A stretch of 44,312 nt of DNA from Acidobacteriaceae bacterium (lineage in GTDB: Bacteria > Acidobacteriota > Terriglobia > Terriglobales > Acidobacteriaceae): positions 1-44,312 of the forward strand of contig PLHW01000047.1 in the NCBI GenBank assembly GCA_003139095.1, read 5' to 3'. Numbering within the stretch: the stretch's first letter is position 1; each line of letters begins with the position of its first letter. Under the pieces are notes generated by a model that made no database searches, had not been told where the DNA came from, and saw only the letters and a program-made list of their open reading frames with translations. Shown piece by piece: positions 17,227-25,775 of the stretch. Both the position numbers and the translations under genes were made by a program.

Positions 17227-17694
17227 ATGCTCTCTGCCGGAGACCATTTTCCGGATTTCTCGCTGCCCAACCAGGACGGCAAGACGACCACGCTCGACGA
17301 CTTTGCGGGCCACTGGCTGGTAATTTACTTTTACCCGAAAGACGACACGCCGGGCTGCACGATTCAGGGGCGGTCATTTACCGCGACCAAGGCCGACTTT
17401 GACGCCGAGGGAATCCACGTGGTGGGGGTGAGCGCGGACGACGTGACGTCGCACAAAAATTTTCACCACAAATTTGCGTTTAAGATCGATCTGCTTTCCG
17501 ATACGGATGCGAAGCTGATGAAGGAGTTGGGGATCGGGCAGGCGGAATGGAAGGGAATGAAGTTTTGGGAACGGACCAGCTTCGTGGTCGATCCGCAGGG
17601 GATCATCCGGAAGGTGTATGAGAAGGTGAATCCGGAGGGGCACGAAAAAGTGCTGCTGGACGACATTAAGGGGATGCAGGCGAAGGCGGCGTAG
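17227..17694 (+). CDS. bcp: peroxiredoxin of the Bcp/PrxQ type
   Basis: 155 residues. Thioredoxin-fold peroxidase that reduces hydrogen peroxide and organic peroxides in the cytoplasm. The peroxidatic Cys lies in YPKDDTPGCTIQG. In most Bcp proteins a resolving Cys follows five residues later (C-x4-C); here that position is Arg (CTIQGR) and no other Cys is present, so this is a one-Cys variant that needs an external thiol. It follows the VOC gene by 56 bases with its own ribosome binding site (AAAGGA) and may share its transcript. Confidence 0.92.
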   Translation: MLSAGDHFPDFSLPNQDGKTTTLDDFAGHWLVIYFYPKDDTPGCTIQGRSFTATKADFDAEGIHVVGVSADDVTSHKNFHHKFAFKIDLLSDTDAKLMKELGIGQAEWKGMKFWERTSFVVDPQGIIRKVYEKVNPEGHEKVLLDDIKGMQAKAA

Positions 17695-17812
17695 GGCGGG
17701 AATTGCGCGCAGGCGTATTCGGGCGAATTTCGGGCGACAAGGAAGCCTGCCGCTGTGGGCGATGTCATCGCGCCACGGGCAGCAGGTTTTTGTGGTTGCG
17801 CAGCAGAGAAAT

Positions 17813-18094
17813 TTACTGCGGGGTGGTGGCTATGTTGAGGCCCTGGTAGATGAACAGACCGGCGATGACCAGAATCATGAGACCGGAGAGGGCGCCGAGC
17901 ACCTTCACGATGGGCGTGATCTTGCGCATCTTGGCGAGAACTTCGGTTTGGTCTTTCTGGAGCTGCGATTCGGTTTCGTTGAGGTAAATGGAATCGTCCT
18001 CATGCATGGTGAGGGTGCTCTTGTAGATCAGCAGGACGATCAAGACCGTCGTCAGGATACCCCAAGCAACCAGCAGCATGTACATAGGAGACAT
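17813..18094 (-). CDS. two-helix membrane protein, function unknown
   Basis: 93 residues from the ATG at 18094, which follows GAGGTGG. There is a hydrophobic helix at about 3-24 (YMLLVAWGILTTVLIVLLIY), a polar middle with possible coiled coil (MHEDDSIYLNETESQLQKDQ), and a second helix near the C-terminus (GALSGLMILVIAGLFIYQGL). Both ends probably lie on the same side. I know no function. It is divergent from erpA. Confidence 0.7.
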   Translation of the reverse strand: MSPMYMLLVAWGILTTVLIVLLIYKSTLTMHEDDSIYLNETESQLQKDQTEVLAKMRKITPIVKVLGALSGLMILVIAGLFIYQGLNIATTPQ

Positions 18095-18296
18095 ACGCCA
18101 CCTCGGCGCTGAAATCGAGCCTTCCCCAAACTTGCCAGTCCTGGTCCACAATTCGCCGGCAGGTTTGGTGCGGCCCCAACTGCGGACGATTATAGACCTA
18201 TTGTCAAAACCTAGCGACCTCGGCGAACGGCCGGCATCTATAAATTAGTAGAAGAGCCTGCCCCGGAAGGATTTGGGGCGGAGGTTTGGACGCGTT

Positions 18297-18305
18297 TGTT
18301 ATAAT
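18297..18305 (+). promoter_or_regulatory. extended -10 promoter of erpA
   Basis: TG-T-TATAAT is a perfect extended -10 element. No good -35 hexamer is found at 17 bases, as is common for extended -10 promoters. It would give a leader of about 15 bases before the ATG at 18328. Confidence 0.5.
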
Positions 18306-18327
18306 AATGACCAAGGAGATTCAAGAG

Positions 18328-18693
18328 ATGGCAACCATCACCACACCCGGAATTCAGCCCAAAACCGCAGGCCCCGTCCTGACGCCTGGCGCCGTCGCCA
18401 AAGTGAAGGAAATTATGGCGTCGCAGAACCCTGTGCCGACGGGATTGCGACTGTCGGTGGTCGGAGGCGGATGCTCCGGCTTTCAATATTCCATGGCCTT
18501 TGAAACGGGCGCGGGAATGATGGATAAGGTGTTCGACTTTGACGGGCTGAAGGTATACGTGGACGCGACGTCGCTGATGTATTTGGGCGGCGCGCAGGTC
18601 GATTACGTGGAGACGCTGGAAGGCGCAGGCTTCAAGTTCGAAAATCCGAACGTGAAGAGCACCTGCGGTTGCGGATCGTCGTTCAACGTGTAG
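18328..18693 (+). CDS. erpA: iron-sulfur cluster insertion protein ErpA
   Basis: 121 residues of the A-type carrier family (IscA/SufA/ErpA), which hands Fe-S clusters to target proteins. The three cluster ligands are Cys49 (GGGCSGF), Cys113 and Cys115 (CGCGSSF). The start at 18328 follows AAGGAG; an upstream ATG at 18307 is possible but less well placed. The N-terminal 15 residues are an extension beyond the usual domain. A terminator follows at 18728. No other isc or suf gene is near. ErpA rather than IscA is a choice by similarity of pattern. Confidence 0.85.
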   Translation: MATITTPGIQPKTAGPVLTPGAVAKVKEIMASQNPVPTGLRLSVVGGGCSGFQYSMAFETGAGMMDKVFDFDGLKVYVDATSLMYLGGAQVDYVETLEGAGFKFENPNVKSTCGCGSSFNV

Positions 18694-18727
18694 GTTGATT
18701 TGGCGCCGAAGATAATTTGTGTTCAGG

Positions 18728-18760
18728 CCAAGCCCCGCCGCGCGCGGGGCTTTGGTTTTG
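18728..18760 (+). terminator. rho-independent terminator of erpA
   Basis: AAGCCCCGC (18730-18738) pairs with GCGGGGCTT (18744-18752), followed by TGGTTTTG. Confidence 0.75.
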
Positions 18761-18953
18761 TGGGCGTGCGGAGTTCAACCCCACGCTTCCGATTCAGGAA
18801 CGCCAGCACTGGCCAAGGTGCGGATTACCCGCATTTGCCGGTGAATGCAGCGATTGGCTTCTGGTGGGGGCAGGCGTGGCCGCTTGTGCGTTGACTCCGG
18901 CGGACGGACGCTCTATCGTTAGGAACAGGCGGAAAACAGGGACGCAACACGTC

Positions 18954-19223
18954 ATGACCATTCATCTCAGTCCAGAGCAGGAGCGGGTAATCGGGCAGGC
19001 AATTCAGGCAGGCGTCATCCGTGGCGCAGAGGACGTTCTGAATGTTGGGCTTGAGACCATCCGGCAACGATTGGAGGCGCGGCTTGTCTCCGGGACGGAA
19101 TTGGATGCTGAACAATGGTCACGGGAGTTGCATGGCTGGGTTCAGGGCCACTCATCTTCGACCCCCTTGCTCCCGGATGACGCAATCAGCAGGGATTCCA
19201 TGTACGGAACGCGCGGCCTCTAA
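18954..19223 (+). CDS. antitoxin of a VapBC-type module
   Basis: 89 residues. The N-terminus (MTIHLSPEQERVIGQAIQAG) has the pattern of ribbon-helix-helix antitoxins of the ParD/CopG kind, and the C-terminal half (about 50-89, ending AISRDSMYGTRGL) is the likely toxin-binding tail. Its stop TAA is directly followed by the ATG of the PIN toxin (TAAATG), the usual antitoxin-first order. It should repress its own promoter; the region upstream shows no clear operator. Confidence 0.8.
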   Translation: MTIHLSPEQERVIGQAIQAGVIRGAEDVLNVGLETIRQRLEARLVSGTELDAEQWSRELHGWVQGHSSSTPLLPDDAISRDSMYGTRGL

Positions 19224-19661
19224 ATGGCTGTTCTCCTGGATACAAATATCCTGTTGCGTCTTTTGCAGCCCCACCATCCGCATAGCCCATTCGCCGAACG
19301 GGCGCTGAATACGCTCCGTAAAAGGGATGAGGTGCTGAATCTTACAACGCAGAACCTGGTCGAGTTCTGGGCGGCGGTCACGCGCCCCGTGGATGAGAAT
19401 GGCCTCGGATTCACGACCGAGCAGGCCGCAGCAGAGGTCGGCACGCTCACGCGGCTTTTCGTTTTGCTGCCGGAACTGCCGGTGTTACAAGAGTGGCGGC
19501 GTCTGGTCTCCGCATACCGCGTTTCAGGCAAGAACACTCACGACGCGAGGCTGGTAGCTGCGATGATGGTCCATGGAGTTAGCCACCTCCTGACATTCAA
19601 CATGAAGGATTTCACGCGCTATACCGAGATTGTCGTTGTCGATCCGAAGACTCTTGCCTAA
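19224..19661 (+). CDS. PIN-domain toxin, VapC type
   Basis: 145 residues of the PIN ribonuclease family. The acidic metal-binding residues are in place: Asp6 (LLDTNILLRLL), Glu47 (NLVEFWAAV), Asp107 (THDARLVAA) and Asp129 (FNMKDF). It starts directly after the antitoxin stop, so translation is coupled. VapC toxins cut tRNA or rRNA when released from the antitoxin; the target here is unknown. The module sits between erpA and the pilus cluster, where a secretin gene might be expected. Confidence 0.88.
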   Translation: MAVLLDTNILLRLLQPHHPHSPFAERALNTLRKRDEVLNLTTQNLVEFWAAVTRPVDENGLGFTTEQAAAEVGTLTRLFVLLPELPVLQEWRRLVSAYRVSGKNTHDARLVAAMMVHGVSHLLTFNMKDFTRYTEIVVVDPKTLA

Positions 19662-19721
19662 ACCGGACCACGGGGTAGACGGAGGAAGTCAAAGGTCTGA
19701 ACCGTGCGGCGGGCGCGGTGG

Positions 19722-20774
19722 CTATGGCTGGTCGGGGCCCTGCGTGGGATTTTGCGGAGGCTGTTGCGGGCTTTGCTGCTGTCCGAATTGCGAGCCGCCG
19801 AATTGGGAGCCGCCGATGGGCGAGCCGAAGCCGCCGGGTTGTTGCGTGCCCTGGGTCAACTGGCTGGCGGGGGTGGCGCCGCCGATGTTCTTGACTTGAG
19901 GAGTTTCCCACGGGCCGACGAGAAGGCCGCCGCGATCGGAGGTGGGATCGTAGATGAAGAGCCACTCGTTGTAGTGATTTTTCTTGTTGAACTCGCGGAT
20001 GGTTTTGGCTTTGCTGAGGCTGGCAACGCCAAGGATCGGGCCGCCTCCAAACACCGTGCCGTTCAAACCCGTGCCGGTTCCCTGGGTGGCGCCGAAAGCG
20101 CCGGGACCGGTGGATGAGTTGGGAGTTCCGCCGGGGGCGTTTCCCGAGGCAGAGTTCGAACCGCCGGTGCTGGCGCCGCTTCCCGCTTGCGCGCCCGGTT
20201 CATCCTCGTCGGCATTTTGCTGCGGGGCGGCGCCGGGTTGCGGCAGGCCGGATGGCAAACCTCCTTGCTGCAATTGTCCGAGGGCTCCCTGCAAACCGTT
20301 GGGCCCGTTGATGCCGCCCTGCTGACCGAGAAGTCCGCCGGCTTGTCCTTGCATACCGGCAAGTCCGGGAACTCCGCCGAGCACGGGGCCGTTGTTCAGG
20401 CTGACATCCTGCATGTGGAGGAGTTTGAACTCGCGTTCTTTGCCGGTGGCGGGATCGCGATTGACCGGGTCGGTGTAGCGGTGGCGGAGGAAGCGCATCT
20501 TGTTGGTTTCTTCCAGCTCTTCGATGCGCGTGGGATAGCGGCCAAATTTCTTGTAGAAATGCTGGATGGCGCGGATGTAGGCGGTGCCGCGGTGGCACAT
20601 CTCTTCTTCGCGATCGCGCTTGAGCTGCTGGAGCATATCGGGGAGGACGGCGAGCAGCGCCATGGCGGCCAGCGCGATCATCAGCATGAGCGTGATGAGC
20701 ATGTAGCCGGACTGGCGGATTTGCAATTTGCGACTTGTGATTTGTAATTGGCTCGATCTTAGACTTTCTCGCAT
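19722..20774 (-). CDS. pseudopilin-like protein with Gly/Gln-rich insertion
   Basis: 350 residues from the ATG at 20774. A prepilin-type leader ends QSG before YMLITLMLMIALAAMALLAV, a membrane helix like that of type II pseudopilins. The Glu at mature position 5, needed by most pilins, is Thr here; loss of this Glu is typical of the GspK minor pseudopilin. The early mature part (CHRGTAYIRAIQHFYKKFGR, then YTDPVN) is pseudopilin-like. Residues of about 125-265 are low complexity, rich in Gly, Gln, Ala and Pro, and the tail is GQQ-rich. Part of the leader (LQIT, KLQI) is encoded by 14-bp array words. It is last in the pil cluster. Confidence 0.75.
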   Translation of the reverse strand: MRESLRSSQLQITSRKLQIRQSGYMLITLMLMIALAAMALLAVLPDMLQQLKRDREEEMCHRGTAYIRAIQHFYKKFGRYPTRIEELEETNKMRFLRHRYTDPVNRDPATGKEREFKLLHMQDVSLNNGPVLGGVPGLAGMQGQAGGLLGQQGGINGPNGLQGALGQLQQGGLPSGLPQPGAAPQQNADEDEPGAQAGSGASTGGSNSASGNAPGGTPNSSTGPGAFGATQGTGTGLNGTVFGGGPILGVASLSKAKTIREFNKKNHYNEWLFIYDPTSDRGGLLVGPWETPQVKNIGGATPASQLTQGTQQPGGFGSPIGGSQFGGSQFGQQQSPQQPPQNPTQGPDQP

Positions 20775-20889
20775 GACTTTCACTCGTCTTTTCAACCCCA
20801 ATTACAAATCCGGAAGTAGAAGTCTGAAGCTGAATTTCGGCCGATTTCCAATTACAAATCACCAATTACAAATCGCCCAATACAAATCA
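20717..20889. repeat. 14-bp word array with inverted arm, pilP end to pseudopilin start
   Basis: On the plus strand CCAATTACAAATCA (20848), CCAATTACAAATCG (20862) and CCCAATACAAATCA (20876) follow one another in exact 14-bp register. The last three bases (TCA) are the pilP stop codon read on the minus strand. A further copy lies at 20798-20811, and inverted copies (TGATTTGTAATTGG at 20738-20751 and a decayed one at 20717-20730) reach into the coding start of the pseudopilin gene. The two arms could pair. Confidence 0.85.
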
Positions 20890-21480
20890 TCCCTGGGTCA
20901 GGGGGATGCTCTGGCGGTTGTTGTTGAGGACGTCTTCCATCTCGACGGAGTTGGGCGAGATGCGGAGGACGCGGTAACGGCGGTCGACGATCTCGCCTTC
21001 GGCGGCGATGAAAACGTCTTCCCCTTGCGAGAGAAAGATTTTTTTCGGCTCGCCTGGCCCGCTGGCAAAGCCAAAAAACTTGAGGGTGATGGGCGGAGGC
21101 GGCGGGATGGGAGGCGGTTTACGGATTCCGGCGTCTTCTTCGTCCTCATCGTCGGTCCCGTTTTTCTTCGGCTTTTCGATGGTCGCAACCGACCCGGCGA
21201 CGAAGATATTTCGTCCGTTGCCTTCGTACTTGATCTCTTCACTCTGCTTTAGAAGGCCGAGGTCGAGGGTGGGATCGAGGCGGGGCTCGCCGACGGGCAC
21301 GAGTTTGCCCGAGGCGGTGCGGCGCATCGCGGGCTTGGCGGCGGCGGGCGCGGTCGTTGCCGTATGGACGCCCGTGGTCGAGGAGGTGGGCCAGAATTCA
21401 AAGACCAGCGTCAGCACCGCGATCGAGCCGAGCACCGCCAGGGCGATGACTTTCGTTTTATTTTCGGTACCGAGTTTCAC
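20887..21480 (-). CDS. pilP: PilP-like pilus assembly protein
   Basis: 197 residues. A membrane anchor near the N-terminus (about 11-31, VIALAVLGSIAVLTLVFEFW) is followed by a low-complexity linker, an acidic and proline-rich stretch (DDEDEEDAG, then PPPIPPPPPI), and a compact C-terminal beta domain (LKFFGFASGPGEPKKIFLSQ, then RRYRVLRISPNSVEMEDVL). The C-terminal part has the pattern of PilP/GspC homology-region domains. It connects the inner-membrane PilNO pair to the secretin. It lies 48 bases after pilO and its stop codon is part of a 14-bp array. Confidence 0.7.
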   Translation of the reverse strand: MKLGTENKTKVIALAVLGSIAVLTLVFEFWPTSSTTGVHTATTAPAAAKPAMRRTASGKLVPVGEPRLDPTLDLGLLKQSEEIKYEGNGRNIFVAGSVATIEKPKKNGTDDEDEEDAGIRKPPPIPPPPPITLKFFGFASGPGEPKKIFLSQGEDVFIAAEGEIVDRRYRVLRISPNSVEMEDVLNNNRQSIPLTQG

Positions 21481-21528
21481 TCAACTCCCTCGTTTCACTC
21501 CAACCGGCTTTCACTGCAACTGCCTCAC

Positions 21529-22065
21529 TCAAACCCCGCGCAAAAAGCTGTGCAGGCCGATTTGCAGGCGCACGGGTCCGGCGCCTTCGCCGGCCAGATC
21601 CACGCTGTCAACCGTAAAGAACATCTTGGAACGCTCCAGCGAATTGATGAAGCGGACGAGCTGGAGGTAGTCGCCGGAAAAGCTGCCCTCGATCTGCACC
21701 GGCACAATGCCGGAAGTCTCGGCATCCTCTTCGTGGTATTTCGCCTGCTGAATGTGAATGCCGTTCTCGGCGGCCAGTTTGCCGAGTTCGGTCGCGAGTT
21801 CGGAATCTTTTTCGGCAAATCGGATTTTGTAAAAATCGCCAATCTGGCCCTTGGCGAGAACGATTTTCTTGTCCATGCCCTCGAGCGGCTTGGCGTCCTG
21901 CGTCTTGCGCTGAAGTTCGGCGGAGAGCAGGCGGATTTCGGTGCGGCGCGACTCGGCCGAGCCGACGAGCGGCGAGAGCAGGACCGCTCCGGCGATCGCA
22001 TCGGCGACCACCATCACCGCTACCGCAATTTTCAGGTTGCGCCGCGTTTTTCCGAGGTCCGGCAT
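21529..22065 (-). CDS. pilO: PilO-like pilus assembly protein
   Basis: 178 residues. One membrane helix near residues 12-32 (IAVAVMVVADAIAGAVLL), a coiled coil (about 38-110) and a small ferredoxin-like periplasmic domain (SGIVPVQIEGSFSGDYLQLV, then RFINSLERSKMFFTVDSVDL), which is the standard PilO pattern. PilO pairs with PilN in the inner-membrane alignment complex. Its ATG overlaps the pilN stop by one base (TAATG). Confidence 0.85.
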   Translation of the reverse strand: MPDLGKTRRNLKIAVAVMVVADAIAGAVLLSPLVGSAESRRTEIRLLSAELQRKTQDAKPLEGMDKKIVLAKGQIGDFYKIRFAEKDSELATELGKLAAENGIHIQQAKYHEEDAETSGIVPVQIEGSFSGDYLQLVRFINSLERSKMFFTVDSVDLAGEGAGPVRLQIGLHSFLRGV

Positions 22066-22781
22066 TATTTTGCACTCCCGCTCTTCATTATTATTTTGCG
22101 CTCCCGCTCCGGGCTCCTGGGCATTGAAGAAGTTGTGACTTGAGAGGTCGTGACCGGAGGAGTTGCGGCCGGCGCCGTCGTGGAAGAAGCCGCGGCCGGA
22201 GCAGCGGCATCGGGAGTTCCGTCGGGAATGTAATTGGCGACCACGGTGGCGATCACCCCGCCGCCATTCTCGTTCGGGCCCGTTTCCTGGACGAGTTGTG
22301 CGCCCAGAAAGTGCTTCGATCCCTCCATGCGGTGCACGAGTTCGACGGCCGCGTCCCGGTTGACTCCGGCGACGCGCATGTCCAATTGCATTTCGTTCTG
22401 CTCGTTGAAATCGGGACGGAGCGAAATGACGTGCAGGTTCGGCGGCATCACCTGCTCGAGGTCCTCGAAGACGCGCGTCCAGGAAAACGCCTTGCGGTGG
22501 ATCAGGGAGTTCAAAAACTGCGACTGATCGCGGGTGCTACGGTTTGCGGCCAGGTCGAGAAAGGCCTGCGCGTCGGCTCGTTCCTGGTCGCGGGTGGCGA
22601 TCCTCTGCTGGAGTTCGGCAATGTACTGGCGATCGCGTCCTGCGTTGGACCAACTGCGCAGGGTCGAGCCGATGAGCACCAGCGTCAGGAGCGCCAGTAT
22701 GCCGATGCCCATTCCCCACCGCGCCCAGAATTGGCGGGGATCCTCGTAGGGGCGGGTTGCGAGATTGATGCCGAGCCGCAT
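22065..22781 (-). CDS. pilN: PilN-like pilus assembly protein
   Basis: 238 residues. It starts MRLGINLATRPYEDPRQFWA, the PilN pattern in which the conserved IN segment binds PilM, followed by a membrane helix (about 24-43), a coiled coil and a periplasmic domain (LEQVMPPNLHVISLRPDFNE). The C-terminus is an Ala/Thr/Pro-rich tail. The last residues lie on an imperfect 26-base tandem duplication of GAGCGGGAGCGCAAAATAAT that shifts the stop. Its gene starts 85 bases after pilM across the 14-bp array. Confidence 0.88.
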   Translation of the reverse strand: MRLGINLATRPYEDPRQFWARWGMGIGILALLTLVLIGSTLRSWSNAGRDRQYIAELQQRIATRDQERADAQAFLDLAANRSTRDQSQFLNSLIHRKAFSWTRVFEDLEQVMPPNLHVISLRPDFNEQNEMQLDMRVAGVNRDAAVELVHRMEGSKHFLGAQLVQETGPNENGGGVIATVVANYIPDGTPDAAAPAAASSTTAPAATPPVTTSQVTTSSMPRSPERERKIIMKSGSAK

Positions 22782-22793
22782 AATGAAAAAATC

Positions 22794-22877
22794 CAGCTAC
22801 AAAAATCAGTGTACGAAATTGCCGTAACAAAATCGAAACTACAAAACGCGCCTTACAAAATCATCTTACGAAATCAG
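22794..22877. repeat. 14-bp word array between pilM and pilN
   Basis: Six units in exact 14-bp register on the plus strand: CAGCTACAAAAATC, AGTGTACGAAATTG, CCGTAACAAAATCG, AAACTACAAAACGC, GCCTTACAAAATCA, TCTTACGAAATCAG. The shared core is TACAAAATC. The last unit holds the pilM stop codon and encodes its final residues. The word is related to the one after pilP. Confidence 0.85.
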
Positions 22878-23759
22878 GGCGCCTACCACGCCCGCCATGC
22901 GCCAGCGCGGCACGGTTCCGGTGGTTGCCCCGATTTGCGAAGACGTGACCAGGTCCTCCACCTGCGCGCCCGACTGGCTCTTGAGCGCCGTTGCCGCGGC
23001 CGTTGTTTCCGCGAGACCCGAAACGTAAATGCGTTCGATGTTGAGGTTGTAGGTATCCTGAAAGAAGACGACCGACGGGTAAACCTCTTCGGCGAGCTGG
23101 TCTCCGGTGATGGTCACGCCGCGCGTATTTTCGAGCGTGCGGATGAGGAGCAGGTGTTCCTGATCCATGATGGCGATGCCGATGGTGCGCGCATCCACTT
23201 TGACGACCAGCGTGGGGCGCTCGGCGTCGGCCGCTCCGAGCGCGGCCAGCATCGAGGGCATGACGACGCCCGGGCTGTAGCCCACGTCGCGAAACGCCGA
23301 CTCGTACTCTTCCAGAACCTTGTTCAGAACGACGGCGGCGACGACCTGCGCGCCTTTGGGAGTGGACTGCGCATGATAGGAGATGCGCGCCTCGTCGGGA
23401 TCGAAGGGCAGCGATTTTTTCAAGCGGAAGCGAACCACCGCGGCCGCTTCGTCGGCCTTGGAGGGAAGCGTTTCGAAATCGAGCAGGACGATGCGCACGG
23501 ACATGTCGGGCAGAATTGCGATGACATCGCGGGAACGCCCGGCAACGCTACCGAGGGCGCTTTCGATGGCCTGGCGGAGGGCTGCGCCATCGCGCAGGTT
23601 GGGTTCCATCAGGTCGGGAACGACCATGCCGGGGGCGAGTTCGCGGGCCGAGGACATTTCGACCACGCGGCCGCGATCGGAGGCGCGGGCCGCAAGCACG
23701 CGGTCGGCCGCGATTTCGCAAGCCAGGCCGGGGCGGCGATTGTGCAAGGAGGATGCCAT
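22866..23759 (-). CDS. pilM: PilM-like cytoplasmic pilus protein
   Basis: 297 residues of the actin-like ATPase fold (FtsA/PilM family). Near the N-terminus is RRPGLACEIAADRVLAARAS, with VIAILPDMSVRIVLLDFETL, FRLKKSLPFDPDEA and LVVKVDARTIGIAIMDQEHL in order. PilM binds ATP and the N-terminus of PilN beneath the inner membrane. I start at the ATG at 23759; a GTG at 23780 is also possible. The protein is somewhat shorter than typical PilM (about 350). Its last codons lie in the first unit of the 14-bp array. Confidence 0.85.
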   Translation of the reverse strand: MASSLHNRRPGLACEIAADRVLAARASDRGRVVEMSSARELAPGMVVPDLMEPNLRDGAALRQAIESALGSVAGRSRDVIAILPDMSVRIVLLDFETLPSKADEAAAVVRFRLKKSLPFDPDEARISYHAQSTPKGAQVVAAVVLNKVLEEYESAFRDVGYSPGVVMPSMLAALGAADAERPTLVVKVDARTIGIAIMDQEHLLLIRTLENTRGVTITGDQLAEEVYPSVVFFQDTYNLNIERIYVSGLAETTAAATALKSQSGAQVEDLVTSSQIGATTGTVPRWRMAGVVGALIS

Positions 23760-23895
23760 TATCGTTTCCGTAAAACTCACACTGGAAAATTCAAATCCAA
23801 AAATTCACACCTAACTTCAATCATATCTCCGGCTCAAGAGGGACCCTAGTTACCTCGGCAGATGCGGGACTGTACTCCGGTGCATGTGCCAACGG

Positions 23896-25572
<1,677 letters not shown>

Positions 25573-25594
25573 GTCCAGTTTACCTTTAGAAGCA

Positions 25595-25775
25595 GGTTTC
25601 AAAGTTTCAAGATCAGGTTTCAAGGTTTCAAGGTTTCAAAGTTTCAACGATGCGCGGATTGCGCCCTAAGATTTTGAACCTTGAAACCTTCTCAACTTTG
25701 AAACCTTGCAACCTTGCCGCTTTGCAACGTTGCTACTTTGCAACTTTGAAACCTTGAAACTCTGAAACTTTGCAT
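25595..25775. repeat. 8-bp word array with inverted arms, between pilC and pilB
   Basis: Left arm on the plus strand: GGTTTCAA, AGTTTCAA, GATCA, GGTTTCAA three times, AGTTTCAA (25595-25647). Right arm: ten units in 8-bp register from 25698, such as TTGAAACC, TTGCAACC, TTGCCGCT, TTGCAACG, TTGCTACT, TTGCAACT, ending at the pilC stop codon (TTGCAT-CTA). The arms are reverse complements in consensus and could form a long imperfect hairpin. The same words recur at 35803-35909. Confidence 0.85.
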
